A stretch of 64,000 nt of DNA from Mucilaginibacter sp. PAMB04168 (GCF_039634365.2 NZ_CP155079.2:4402001-4466000); one strand, 5' to 3'; positions 7,379 through 16,493 are shown, numbered from the stretch's first letter. The notes: generated by a model not told the origin, from the sequence alone. Translations and numbers: made by a program.

Positions 7379-8521
7379 ATGAACAATATCAAAAACAAAA
7401 CTATAGCTATTGTGGGCGGTGGCCCAGGAGGCCTCACACTGGCCCGGCTTTTACAAATAAAGGGTGCAAATGCAGTAGTGTATGAAAGAGATACCGACAG
7501 AAACGCCAGGCCACAAGGTGCCACGCTGGATCTACATGAAGAATCAGGCTTGAAAGCTCTACGTGACGCAGGGCTGATAGAAACCTTTATGGCCAACTAC
7601 CGGCCCGGAGCAGACCGGTTGCGCATTATGGACCAGAACGCAAACATCATTTCAGACGATCATACTTTTGAAAGCGATGAAACATTCAGACCAGAAATTG
7701 ATCGTGGTCCGCTGCAAAATTTGTTGTTAGACTCGTTACAACCAGGTACAGTTGTTTGGGACAGCAAATTAGTATCACTTACGCCACAGGGTCATTTATG
7801 GAGACTGTACTTCCAAAACGGTCAGTCGGCTATTGCTCATATGGTGATTGCTGCTGATGGGGCAAACTCTAAAATTCGTTCTTATATAACACCCATAAAG
7901 CCTTTTTATTCAGGCATTACAGTATTAGAAGGCGCTGTGCACAACAGTGAAACAGCAAGCCCTAAAATACATAAGCTATTGAACGGCGGTAAGATTTTTG
8001 CACTGGGTAATGAAAAATCGTTAATTATAAGCTCGAAAGGCGATGGCAGCCTTGTGTTTTATACCGGCTGTAAAACCAGCGAAGACTGGAGCAAAGAATG
8101 CGGGATAAACTTTGCAGATAAAGCACAGGTACTGGCTTGGTTTAAACAAGAGTTTGCGGGATGGGACCCAATATGGCTGGAGCTGTACAAAAACGCAGAT
8201 GCTCCGTTTGTGCCCCGCCCGCAGTATTGTATGCCTTTAGATCAAACTTGGGAGGCTCAACCAAACTTAACCATGCTGGGTGATGCTGCACACCTAATGC
8301 CGCCATACGCCGGCGAAGGTGTAAACATGGCTATGCTTGATGCACTGGAATTGAGCCAGCACCTTACCGATAATGATTGCCCTAACCTTCACTCGGCCAT
8401 TGCAACTTATGAAAAGCAAATGCGTGCTAGAGCTGCAGAAGCCGCACAAATGACAATGGAATCGACCGAGGCCTTGCATAGCCCTAAAGCCCTTGCTTAT
8501 TTGCAAAATGTAGTTGGTTAG
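7379..8521 (+). CDS. Tet(X)-like FAD-dependent monooxygenase
   Basis: 380-residue class A flavoprotein hydroxylase. It has the Rossmann FAD motif IVGGGPGGLTLARLL (about 11-25), a YERD ribose-binding turn, the ARPQGATLDLHEESG segment, and the GDAAHLMPPYAGEGVNMAMLDA motif near 300 that contacts FAD. Its length and whole-protein layout track Tet(X) tetracycline monooxygenases closely (same GGTLDLH-like and EINR/EIDR-like segments). However, several positions that line the drug site in Tet(X) differ: the Gln in the N-I-Q-A-D strand is Glu here (V-L-E-G-A), the following Arg is Lys, and the His of L-H-F-G is Phe. Tetracycline inactivation is therefore not assumed. It follows the TetR gene by four bases and should be co-transcribed and controlled by it. 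Confidence 0.85.
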   Translation: MNNIKNKTIAIVGGGPGGLTLARLLQIKGANAVVYERDTDRNARPQGATLDLHEESGLKALRDAGLIETFMANYRPGADRLRIMDQNANIISDDHTFESDETFRPEIDRGPLQNLLLDSLQPGTVVWDSKLVSLTPQGHLWRLYFQNGQSAIAHMVIAADGANSKIRSYITPIKPFYSGITVLEGAVHNSETASPKIHKLLNGGKIFALGNEKSLIISSKGDGSLVFYTGCKTSEDWSKECGINFADKAQVLAWFKQEFAGWDPIWLELYKNADAPFVPRPQYCMPLDQTWEAQPNLTMLGDAAHLMPPYAGEGVNMAMLDALELSQHLTDNDCPNLHSAIATYEKQMRARAAEAAQMTMESTEALHSPKALAYLQNVVG

Positions 8522-8625
8522 ATATTGCCTAATGTTTGAGGGATAACAGCCCTGCTACAATAATATAGGAAAGCGATTTGAACCACCGGCGCATTTTTGC
8601 TTTCTTTATAACTCTCTATTTTATT

Positions 8626-10401
8626 ATGCTTTTGGCTATAAAAACTTACACACTCCGTTCTCTCTTTACCTTTGCCTTGCTGGCTGTTTATTTTTCTGCC
8701 TATGGGCAAAATGTAGCAACGTATTCGGTTTACAAACTCGAAAGGAAGATTGGAGAAGAGCGGTGTACTACTCGGTCGGTGGCGGGCGAGCAGTTGTATG
8801 ATATAACTATTGAAACCAACGACCGGGGCACACCACTCAAATTACGTGCCTCGTTAACGCTCAGCAATAGCCAAATAAAGTACTCATCAGCCGGACAAAC
8901 ATCGCGCTTTAAGACCGAAAGTATTGATACGATGGTGTCATCAGCCGGCGGCTTCGCTATCAGCAACAATGGCTCTATAAAACTTAAAGAGCTGCTGGTA
9001 GCCTCTTGGATAAAGGCTTCAAAACCACCTCTTTTACAATCGGCCTTTAATAAAGCAGGCATTAAGCTGAACGTTCTGGGTACGGAGCAGGCACTAATTC
9101 CAAATAAAGAGCTTATTGTTATTGCTATAGAAGGAGTTAATTCAGTAAACGAAATACTGTGGACTGACAATGAGGGGCATGCTGTTTTTTTGGCAACTTG
9201 CGATACCGAGGGTGACAAGCGTGAAGTGATCGACAACAGCTATATATCTTTATTTAAAGCTTTCAACCAAAAGTCGAACCAGTACCTTATTAACGCTTAT
9301 GCGGTCCATAACCAAACGCTCGGCAAAACCTACAGGCGCATGGCCATAACCGGTGGCAATGTAATTGATGTGCTTAACGATGGGCACATTATGTACAACA
9401 CCTTAGTTCTCATAGAAGACAGCAGGATAGCCTACATAGGCAAAATGGATGCGTCGCGCATCACCAAAGACATAAAGGTCATAAATGCTTCAGGCAGGTT
9501 TCTGCTTCCCGGTCTATGGAATATGCATGCACACTTGTTTCATCCTGATTATTTGAAGAGAGAACTACTGTCTGGCGTTACAACTGTACGCGATCTAGGC
9601 AATGAGTTTGATTTTATAACCCGGCTAAAAGCGGCCGCAACCAGCAGTATGCTACCTGCACCAACTGTTCATAACGCCGGGCTAATTGACGGCCGCAGCG
9701 CTGCTACATTAGGCAGTATGCTGGCTAGTGGCGATAAGGAAATAAAAGATGCCGTTAAGCAGTACTATGATGCCGGGTTTGATCAAATTAAAGTTTACAG
9801 CTCCATTAAGCCCGGCAACTTAGCTAAGATTGTACAGGAGGCCCACGGGTATAATATGGATGTGGTAGGGCATGTTCCGGTTGGCACTACCGCAACACGT
9901 TGCGTGGAAGCGGGCATGAAAAGCATTAGTCACATTCATTACTTTATGAATGCTTTAAAATGGAAGAACAGCACCTTTACAATAGCCGACAATAGAGACC
10001 TGCTAGATAAAATGAAGTTGCGTGGCGTAGTATTAGACCCTACACTCAGCGTTTATGCGCTCACAAACGACCCCAAGCTGCCGTCATACAAACGACTGGT
10101 AAAATTTTTTAATGACTACGGCCTACCGATTGTAGCCGGAACAGACAATGAAGGCACCATTGCCAACGAATTACAGTTGTATACAGATGCGGGCCTGACT
10201 CCTTTACAAGCTATACAGACGGCAACCGTTGTGCCGGCAAAATTCATGAAGCTGTTGGCCCAAACCGGCAGCATTGACTTCGGCAAAAGCGCTGATATAC
10301 TAATTTTAGACAAGAATCCTTTGCATGATATAAAGGACTTGAAGAGCGTAAGTACCGTAATTAAAGGAACCTTGCTGATGAAGATGCCGGTTAGTAAATA
10401 G
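8626..10401 (+). CDS. secreted amidohydrolase (metal-dependent hydrolase)
   Basis: 591 residues from ATG 8626. That start gives a clean signal peptide (MLLAIKTYTLRSLFTFALLA, cleavage near AYGQ); the frame is open upstream to a TTG at 8578, but that adds a second odd hydrophobic stretch. Residues about 20-220 are a beta-rich N-terminal domain of unknown role. The amidohydrolase TIM-barrel part starts near 245 and keeps the metal ligands: NMHAHLF (usual D-x-H-x-H, here with Asn first), Lys in QIKVYSS, His in VVGHVP, His in ISHIHYF, and Asp in VAGTDN. The C-terminal SADILILDKNP closes the composite beta sandwich, as in imidazolonepropionase/prolidase-like hydrolases. Substrate unknown; periplasmic or outer location. 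Confidence 0.85.
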   Translation: MLLAIKTYTLRSLFTFALLAVYFSAYGQNVATYSVYKLERKIGEERCTTRSVAGEQLYDITIETNDRGTPLKLRASLTLSNSQIKYSSAGQTSRFKTESIDTMVSSAGGFAISNNGSIKLKELLVASWIKASKPPLLQSAFNKAGIKLNVLGTEQALIPNKELIVIAIEGVNSVNEILWTDNEGHAVFLATCDTEGDKREVIDNSYISLFKAFNQKSNQYLINAYAVHNQTLGKTYRRMAITGGNVIDVLNDGHIMYNTLVLIEDSRIAYIGKMDASRITKDIKVINASGRFLLPGLWNMHAHLFHPDYLKRELLSGVTTVRDLGNEFDFITRLKAAATSSMLPAPTVHNAGLIDGRSAATLGSMLASGDKEIKDAVKQYYDAGFDQIKVYSSIKPGNLAKIVQEAHGYNMDVVGHVPVGTTATRCVEAGMKSISHIHYFMNALKWKNSTFTIADNRDLLDKMKLRGVVLDPTLSVYALTNDPKLPSYKRLVKFFNDYGLPIVAGTDNEGTIANELQLYTDAGLTPLQAIQTATVVPAKFMKLLAQTGSIDFGKSADILILDKNPLHDIKDLKSVSTVIKGTLLMKMPVSK

Positions 10402-10406
10402 CCAGC

Positions 10407-10931
10407 TTATTTACCAAGGGATACATCCTTGTAGGGTTGGTATCTGCCATGATGATCGGGTTTGTGATAAATGCGAACGTGGGTTGCTTCGAAAGAAACC
10501 GGACTGGCAGATAAATAGGCGTCAGCCAGTTGTTGCATTTGAATAAAATTTTCAGGCGTAAAGCCGCACCATGCTCTGCCCAGGGTAAGATGTGGGTGAA
10601 AACCTTCAGGACCTTTGTTTACTTCAGGCGTCTCAAAAGGTTTAAGGGCTGGAATAAGCAGATCATGTAACAAGCCAAGGCGGGTTGAGTTTACGCTCAC
10701 AAATAGTACTCGTTTACCAAAATAGCCCGTACACGGCAGTTTGATGTCAAAGGGTTGAAAATTACTGGCGGTTTCAGTTACTATATTTACCCAGGCTTCG
10801 GCATCTAATGGACTAACCGGCGGTCGCAGGGTTATATGCGGTTCGAGCCGGTTACCGCCAAACTGCTGTTGTATTTCTAAGAGCTTGCGGTAAATGTGCA
10901 GTGGTGGTACTATGCCTGCAAAATACTTCAT
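10407..10931 (-). CDS. thpR: RNA 2',3'-cyclic phosphodiesterase / 2'-5' RNA ligase family (2H)
   Basis: 174 residues with the two H-x-T/S-x signatures of the 2H phosphoesterase superfamily: EPHITLRPP near 40 and FHPHLTLGRAW near 120. These histidines form the active site that opens 2',3'-cyclic phosphates or joins tRNA halves through a 2'-5' bond in vitro. The N-terminus MKYFAGIVPP and length agree with ThpR. The physiological substrate of bacterial ThpR is not settled. It ends 5 bases from the convergent amidohydrolase and starts 17 bases after the EcsC gene, so it is the second gene of that two-gene transcript. Confidence 0.88.
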   Translation of the reverse strand: MKYFAGIVPPLHIYRKLLEIQQQFGGNRLEPHITLRPPVSPLDAEAWVNIVTETASNFQPFDIKLPCTGYFGKRVLFVSVNSTRLGLLHDLLIPALKPFETPEVNKGPEGFHPHLTLGRAWCGFTPENFIQMQQLADAYLSASPVSFEATHVRIYHKPDHHGRYQPYKDVSLGK

Positions 10932-10948
10932 AACCTTAACGGTATATG

Positions 10949-11515
10949 TTATCTCTTTAAGCCGGCTAACTGTGTTTTTTTTACGGTAGCCGCCATGCGT
11001 TTGATGAACATATAATTAGCCGAGCCGCCTATAACAGCGCCTACTACGGGCACCAGTCGCCGGGCTGCCTTGCCTCCAAATACAAGCAACAGTTTCTGAG
11101 CGACCTCCTCCATTACGTTCTTGCTAACGGTCATACCAGCATCTACCTTAAGCGATGACGCCACAATTCTAAAGAAATCGTTGAAGTTTAATTGATAGCT
11201 GCCTGTTTTATAATAAGACACCGCCAGCGTTACTCTGAATTGTTGTGTAATGAGGTTAATAAAATCTAATGGTACACCAATAAGCATGGTAGCTATACCA
11301 CCTGCACCCGTTAAAGCGCCCGATCCGGCTGCCAGCAACGCGCATTGATTAATAAATTTGTCAAGCCCTAATTGGTCTACACCCTTTTTAATGCTCAGCT
11401 GATCTATTTGGCTATAAATTTTCTGAAAGCCACCCTTAGAAAGGTCGGCCAGAACGTCTTTAAAGCCGTCTTTTACTTTTTGCAGGTTAAGCTGAGAGGA
11501 TATTAGTGAGCCCAT
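10949..11515 (-). CDS. EcsC family protein
   Basis: 188 residues. The glycine-rich hydrophobic hairpin GSGALTGAGGIATMLIGVPLDFINLITQQ (described, positions about 70-100) and the later GGKAARRLVPVVGAVIGGSANYMFIKRM are characteristic of EcsC-domain proteins, which are membrane-associated and first named from the Bacillus ecsABC locus. Molecular function is unknown. Here it is a stand-alone protein, not next to an ABC transporter. Shares a transcript with thpR. Confidence 0.75.
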   Translation of the reverse strand: MGSLISSQLNLQKVKDGFKDVLADLSKGGFQKIYSQIDQLSIKKGVDQLGLDKFINQCALLAAGSGALTGAGGIATMLIGVPLDFINLITQQFRVTLAVSYYKTGSYQLNFNDFFRIVASSLKVDAGMTVSKNVMEEVAQKLLLVFGGKAARRLVPVVGAVIGGSANYMFIKRMAATVKKTQLAGLKR

Positions 11516-11706
11516 TTTACTTCAATTAATTGATTAACTGATAATGTGCTATTTCTATGCCACGATTTATATATCGACATAAAACCTTACGCTTGAATAA
11601 ACTCCACACTTCTCAGTTCGTAACCTTTTTCTTGAATCTGCATTGTCCTGTTTCATTAAATATTAAACCAATGGTAAAAAAACAAGTACAACCCATTACA
11701 ATTAGC

Positions 11707-11714
11707 TAACTTTG
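11707..11714 (+). promoter_or_regulatory. -7 promoter box placed six bases ahead of the DUF763 start codon
   Basis: TAACTTTG fits TAnnTTTG. Because transcription starts roughly 5-8 bases beyond this box, the mRNA would begin at or next to the ATG at 11720, that is, be leaderless. No convincing -33 TTG was seen. Confidence 0.5.
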
Positions 11715-11719
11715 TTAGT

Positions 11720-12922
11720 ATGAAACGCTCGGGCAAGGCCGATTTACCTTTACACTATGGCTTTGTACCACCATGGCTGGCCGAACGTATGGCCAAGCTT
11801 GGCCTCGCAGTGGTTGAAACCATGGTGATGGAGTATGGCAATACTGCGGTACTCTCCAAACTTAGCGACCCATTCTGGTTTCAGAGCCTGGGTGCGGTTA
11901 TGGGAATGGACTGGCACTCATCGGGTATTACAACGTCGGTTATGGGCGCTTTGAAGCGGGCTGTTAATCCGCATGCTAAAGAACTGGGTATTTATATATG
12001 CGGCGGCAAGGGCAAGCACTCAACTCAAACCCCTAACGAGTTAATGAAACTGAGCGAAACTACAGGGCTTGATGGCAATTACCTAGTGCGTTGCAGCAAG
12101 TTGAGCGCCAAGGTAGATAATACCGCCGTACAGGATGGCTTTCAGTTATACACCCATAACTTTGTTGTGAACAGTGCTGGGCAATGGACAGTGATACAAC
12201 AGGGCATGAATACCCAAACACGCGTTGCCCGCCGCTATCACTGGCATTCTGAAAATCTGCAATCATTTGTAAGTGACCCGCATACGGGCATATGCGGCCC
12301 TAATACCGGCCGAATCCTCAATATGGCCGATGCCCGCGCCCAAGGCTCGCGCAACGCTATTATGAGCATGGCCGGTGAGCGCCCCGAACATATGCTGAAA
12401 GAGATCAGTCAACTGGTTATGCCATCACACCATGACGTTAGGGCAAAGGATGTGGATTTGAAACGACTGGGCGCATTGTTATGGCTGGCGCACGAAAAGC
12501 AACCTGCCGATTTTGAGGAATTACTACTATTGCAAGGCTTAGGCCCGCGTACATTGCAATCATTGGCTTTGGTAAGCGAGGTGATTCACGGCGCGCCATC
12601 GCGGTTTACTGACCCTGCCCGGTTCTCGTTTGCACATGGGGGTAAGGATGGTCACCCTTTTCCGGTACCTGTAAAAGTGTATGACGAAACCTTAGGTGTT
12701 TTACACACTTCCATACAGCAATCTAAGCTGGGCAGTAGTGATAAGGCCGAAGCCATAAAAAAGCTAAGCCAGATAGCCCGGCAAGCCGAACAGGGCTTTA
12801 CGCCCAATGCCGATTTTGAAAAAGTGATTGAAAAGGAAAGAAATGAATCTTGGCGGTACGGCGGCCGCACGGTGTTTGGCAAAGCCAAGCCCTCGGTGCA
12901 GCAGCAGCTAAAATTATTTTAA
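11720..12922 (+). CDS. DUF763 domain-containing protein
   Basis: 400 residues covering a whole DUF763 domain. Recognisable landmarks are KADLPLHYGFVPPWLAERM at the start, MDWHSSGITTSVMGALK (about 73-90), IYICGGKGKHSTQTP (about 97-112), and a helix-hairpin-helix-like LLLLQGLGPRTLQSLALVSEVIHG (positions about 270-293, shown as landmark only) followed by FAHGGKDGHPFPVP. The family is shared by archaea and scattered bacteria and has no assigned biochemical role; the HhH-like segment hints at nucleic-acid binding. It stands alone between divergent neighbours with its own -7 box directly at the start codon. Confidence 0.85.
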   Translation: MKRSGKADLPLHYGFVPPWLAERMAKLGLAVVETMVMEYGNTAVLSKLSDPFWFQSLGAVMGMDWHSSGITTSVMGALKRAVNPHAKELGIYICGGKGKHSTQTPNELMKLSETTGLDGNYLVRCSKLSAKVDNTAVQDGFQLYTHNFVVNSAGQWTVIQQGMNTQTRVARRYHWHSENLQSFVSDPHTGICGPNTGRILNMADARAQGSRNAIMSMAGERPEHMLKEISQLVMPSHHDVRAKDVDLKRLGALLWLAHEKQPADFEELLLLQGLGPRTLQSLALVSEVIHGAPSRFTDPARFSFAHGGKDGHPFPVPVKVYDETLGVLHTSIQQSKLGSSDKAEAIKKLSQIARQAEQGFTPNADFEKVIEKERNESWRYGGRTVFGKAKPSVQQQLKLF

Positions 12923-12951
12923 GCAGCTAACCACTACCAGCCATTTGAATT

Positions 12952-14043
12952 TTAATGTACGTTGGTATAATTGACCACTAATCTTATTTTTTCGTCCAGT
13001 TCGGCTACGGCTTCCTGCATCAATTGCAGTTCCTCAATACTTTCCGTATGGCCATCAATCTTTAATATATTCATTAAGCCCATAATAGATGCAACCGGCC
13101 GGCGTAACTCATGCGATTGTATAAAGGCTATTTGTTTGAGTGATTCGTTTTGTGCTAACACCGTCTCTTCGTGCTCTATTTTTTTGGTTATATCGGTCGA
13201 ATTAACGGTTACACCTATAATCACACCTTCGGCATCAAATGCAGGTTCAAATTTGGCTATGCGCCAATCGTAATCATTGCCATTCTTAACTCTTCGTTGT
13301 ACAAAAACGGCCGTACCCTTGAGCGCTTTGCTATAGTCCTGGTAAAAGGTTACCAGATTATCCGGATGAAGAAAGCCCGACATAGATTTACCTCTTTCTA
13401 AGGGCAATCCATAAGCTGCTTGTGTATAACTTTCCCAAGCCTTATTAAAGGCCAAAATTTCAAACTCTCTTCCTAAAAGTAAATGACAATCTATAGAGCT
13501 TTCAAAAAAAGATCTAAGTTCAATCTCGGTACGTTTCGCTTCCTGATATTGTTGCTTAAGTAACTGCATACTGTTATCAAGTTCCATTAACTGGATGGCT
13601 TGTTTTGAAAGCGCCTGCAACATGAGTTCCTGCATTTCTGTTAAAGTGCCGGGCTGCTGGTCAATTACGCATAAACTGCCCAGGTTGTATCCGTCTTTGG
13701 TAGTAAGGGGTGCTCCTGCATAAAAGCGGATATTAGGATTGCCCAATACCAACGGGTTATTAAGAAAACGATGATCAAGCAAAGCATCCGGAACTGTCAT
13801 AACCTCTGATTGCTCAATAACATGGTTACAAAAGGCATCGCCCCGGGGTGTGGTATCAAACGCAAAGGCGTGCTTAAACTTGATGAACTGCGTATCCTTG
13901 TCTATCAAGGTAAGCAGGGCAGTGGGCGTGCCGCAAATTTTGGCAGCCAGTTCTACAATGTCCTGTAATTCTTTTTCTTTGCTGATTTCGAGTTCGAGAA
14001 AACGCCTAACAGCCTGCAACCGCCCGTATTCTTTATGAGGCAT
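12952..14043 (-). CDS. GAF-PAS sensor protein with a HisKA-like end but no ATPase domain
   Basis: 363 residues from Met at 14043 (MPHKEYGRLQAVRRFLELEI, the usual start of this GAF family; the frame opens 15 codons earlier). Residues about 10-150 are a GAF domain (IVELAAKICGTPTALLTLID, then FYAGAPLTTKDGYNLGSLCVID). Residues about 175-295 are a PAS domain with its C-terminal PAC (EGVIIGVTVNSTDITKKIE). Residues about 300-363 resemble the dimerisation helix of a histidine kinase, FIQSHELRRPVASIMGLM, with the candidate phosphorylated His near 311. The protein stops right there: no N, G1 or G2 box follows, and the next 30 bases show none in another frame. It could be phosphorylated in trans or act only as a sensor. 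It lies 190 bases downstream of the stressosome operon, same strand. Confidence 0.8.
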   Translation of the reverse strand: MPHKEYGRLQAVRRFLELEISKEKELQDIVELAAKICGTPTALLTLIDKDTQFIKFKHAFAFDTTPRGDAFCNHVIEQSEVMTVPDALLDHRFLNNPLVLGNPNIRFYAGAPLTTKDGYNLGSLCVIDQQPGTLTEMQELMLQALSKQAIQLMELDNSMQLLKQQYQEAKRTEIELRSFFESSIDCHLLLGREFEILAFNKAWESYTQAAYGLPLERGKSMSGFLHPDNLVTFYQDYSKALKGTAVFVQRRVKNGNDYDWRIAKFEPAFDAEGVIIGVTVNSTDITKKIEHEETVLAQNESLKQIAFIQSHELRRPVASIMGLMNILKIDGHTESIEELQLMQEAVAELDEKIRLVVNYTNVH

Positions 14044-14279
14044 AAAAAGTGTAATATTTAAAAATAACCAACTACGCAATTTAAACACATACCGATTTGT
14101 TATACTGGTTGTAGCAGCAAAAAGTTAGCTTAACTTGACGAAAATATCGCGATGGTTAACATGATTTAATCAACCAATCACTTCCACAACCAGCCGCTCT
14201 AAAAGTTATTGACTAGCCGAAGCAAACGAATAAATGACAGCAAAACTATAGCTGTAAAGCAATTATGTTTTATGGCAAA

Positions 14280-15470
14280 CTAAGCAACCAAAGGCAATGA
14301 GAAGGAAAAGGTAGAACCTTCGTTTTCCTTACTTTCGGCCCAGATGTTGCCCTTATGCCCTTTGATGATGTGAGTAGTGATGTACAAGCCCATCCCCAAG
14401 CCCGATACTTTTTGAGAGATATCTTCTGCCCTGAAGAACTTTTCGAAAACACGGGCAAGGTTCTCTTCAGAAAGACCAATACCTTCATCTTTTACGCTAA
14501 TGACCACCTGGTCGTTTAGCTGTAAGTTTACAGAAACAGTTATAAGTTTACCTTTTGCGGAGTATTTGATTGCGTTACCAATTAGGTTTACCAAGGCCTG
14601 TTCTAACCGCAGCTTGTCAATACTCACAAAACCGTTGCCAACCATTGGTTTTACTTCAATAACATGCGAGGGGTTTGCAATTCGTATATCACCCAATACT
14701 TCGGCAATAAACGTGTTCAGATCTACCCTTTCCATTTGGTACTCCAGCTTGTTATTTTCAATCTTGGATACATCCAGCAGTTGCTGGATAAGGGTATTTA
14801 CTTTGGTAGCCTGCTGGTTAATCTTATCAAGATACATGGCCATTTTTGCGGGGTCTTTGCTTTCGAAGCTTTTACCCATTTGTGCATAAGCCTTAATGAT
14901 GGTTAACGGCGAGCGCAACTCGTGCGAAGCAATAGAGAGGAACTCAGATTTTTTTTCGTTAAGCAAGGCGGCCATTTTTAGCTGCTCTTCTTTTTGCTCG
15001 GCCAGACTGAATAATTCCTGGTTACGCTGCTTAACCTCCTCGTATGGCGATTCGGCGACAGAGGTGCGCATATGTTCGGCCAGGCGGGATGCCATGTCGC
15101 CACTTACTTTTACCGAACGCGGTATACCTAATCTGAGCAGGATGATAGTGGCGCCATGATTTTTGGACACCTCAAGCACAGGTATCAAACGCCTGGCATA
15201 TTTTAGCTCTTCACTGTTTTCGGTAAAGTGACCATCGGTTGTAATGCGGGCAGATAGAAACCACCTACCGTCCTCGCGTTTAAGCCGAAAAGACAGCACA
15301 CTGCTCAGGGTTTTTTCCAAAACTGCCCGGCAGGCTTCTGAAACGGCCGTAGCAAAAGTTGTTTGCGTTGAAAGCGTTAATCCGATATACTTGGTTATGG
15401 CCGCCGCTTTTTTGTGCGTAATGGGCAAATCCAGTTCATTATCTAAATTAATACTAACAATTTCCAACAT
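14280..15470 (-). CDS. histidine kinase with an N-terminal RsbT-like domain (last gene of stressosome operon)
   Basis: 396 residues. The C-terminal half is a complete soluble histidine kinase: H box IASHELRSPLTIIKAY (His183), N box ALVNLIGNAIKYS, G1 VKDEGIGLSEE, F box VFEKFFRAED and G2 SGLGMGLYIT. Residues 1-120 resemble an RsbT/RsbW-type ATPase fold (LDNELDLPITHKKAAAITKYIG, then TAVSEACRAV) but the N-box Asn and the G1 D-x-G-x-G are lost (ITTDGHFTEN), so this domain likely binds a partner instead of ATP. No membrane helix. It starts 3 bases after the phosphatase gene and should be co-expressed with rsbRST. The likely role is to turn the stressosome state into phosphotransfer; no response regulator is encoded next to it. 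Confidence 0.85.
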   Translation of the reverse strand: MLEIVSINLDNELDLPITHKKAAAITKYIGLTLSTQTTFATAVSEACRAVLEKTLSSVLSFRLKREDGRWFLSARITTDGHFTENSEELKYARRLIPVLEVSKNHGATIILLRLGIPRSVKVSGDMASRLAEHMRTSVAESPYEEVKQRNQELFSLAEQKEEQLKMAALLNEKKSEFLSIASHELRSPLTIIKAYAQMGKSFESKDPAKMAMYLDKINQQATKVNTLIQQLLDVSKIENNKLEYQMERVDLNTFIAEVLGDIRIANPSHVIEVKPMVGNGFVSIDKLRLEQALVNLIGNAIKYSAKGKLITVSVNLQLNDQVVISVKDEGIGLSEENLARVFEKFFRAEDISQKVSGLGMGLYITTHIIKGHKGNIWAESKENEGSTFSFSLPLVA

Positions 15471-15473
15471 GTC

Positions 15474-16493
15474 TTATCTCAGTTTAACGATCACCACCGA
15501 TGTATCATCTGTGCGTCTTGAAAAATCTTTATAAATAGCCGCTGCCAGCACCGCTGCATCATATCTGCCTATCCCCTGATACTTGTTCAGATCTAATCTC
15601 GATTTTATACCATCTGAACATAATATTAAATAACTATAATCAGCAAAGTTATACTGCTGGTTGTTCATGGTATTCGGAATATTATGACCTATAATGCCAT
15701 TGTAGGAGATTTGGTTTTTCACATCGCCCCCTAAATGTAAAAGCTTGGCGGCAATATTGCCTATGCCTGCAATCTGTAGCTTCTTGGCTTCAACATCAAA
15801 AGTTACCACGGTGCCCACCATGCCACGCGTTTTGCGGATACCCTGGTGCAAATATCGTAAAATATCAACCGGCAATTCATGCGGGCAAGTTTCGAAGCAT
15901 TTTACGGCCTCGTTTACTGCAACATTAGCTTCTACGCCGTGCCCTAAACCATCGGCAACCAACATTTTTACTTTATTGCCCTCCGTTTTATAATACGTAC
16001 CATCGCCGCTTACGGTTTCACCAGTTTTAGCTACCACCAGCGGTTTAATTTCTAAATTATGGAGCGGCAATTTTTTTACGTCGGGCGGGCTTTGATAAAG
16101 GCGGCTTAAAATGATTGATCCCCAGCCTTTAACAGAATAAAGGTCAAACACATCAGACATTCTGCTGATGCTGCCCAAACCATGTCCCATACTGCTTCCG
16201 GTCGAATAACCATCCTGCATCATTTTAGCCGGATCGACCATCCCGGGGCCGTTATCAATGGCAATAATTTCCATATAGTCACCAAGAGCATCTTGGCCTA
16301 CCGAAACCAGTATTTCGCCATCATTAGCATACTTATGGAGGTTTGAGGTAAGCTCGGCCAGTACAAGATCAAGCTCGGCCAACCTGCCGGCGTTAAAACC
16401 TGCCTGCTGCGCTTTGTGGTGTATATCTTTTTTTAATAAGGAAAAGTAACTCCTGTCGCCAGCCGGATAGCTGGTATGTGTTGCATCAACCAT
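15474..16493 (-). CDS. RsbT-like ATPase domain fused to RsbX/SpoIIE-type PP2C phosphatase
   Basis: 339 residues. Residues about 10-115 form a GHKL ATPase like RsbT, with ELDLVLAELTSNLHKYA (N box), AIDNGPGMVDPAKMM (G1) and SMGHGLGSISRMSDVFDLYS (G2). Residues about 130-339 are a PP2C-like phosphatase: MLVADGLGHGVEANVAVNEAV carries the metal-binding Asp-Gly, and the end RRTDDTSVVIVKL the last metal Asp. In Bacillus, RsbX dephosphorylates RsbR and RsbS to reset the stressosome. A fusion of the resetting phosphatase with a second RsbT-like domain is known from stressosome modules outside Bacillus. It overlaps rsbT by 8 bases and the kinase gene follows at 3 bases. Confidence 0.85.
   Translation of the reverse strand: MVDATHTSYPAGDRSYFSLLKKDIHHKAQQAGFNAGRLAELDLVLAELTSNLHKYANDGEILVSVGQDALGDYMEIIAIDNGPGMVDPAKMMQDGYSTGSSMGHGLGSISRMSDVFDLYSVKGWGSIILSRLYQSPPDVKKLPLHNLEIKPLVVAKTGETVSGDGTYYKTEGNKVKMLVADGLGHGVEANVAVNEAVKCFETCPHELPVDILRYLHQGIRKTRGMVGTVVTFDVEAKKLQIAGIGNIAAKLLHLGGDVKNQISYNGIIGHNIPNTMNNQQYNFADYSYLILCSDGIKSRLDLNKYQGIGRYDAAVLAAAIYKDFSRRTDDTSVVIVKLR

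Noticed and set aside
7379..8521. Calling the Tet(X)-like gene a tetracycline resistance gene
   Set aside because: Drug-contact positions differ and there is no mobile context, so resistance is not supported by sequence alone.
8578..8625. TTG start for the secreted amidohydrolase
   Set aside because: Adds a second hydrophobic stretch ahead of a clean signal peptide that begins at ATG 8626.
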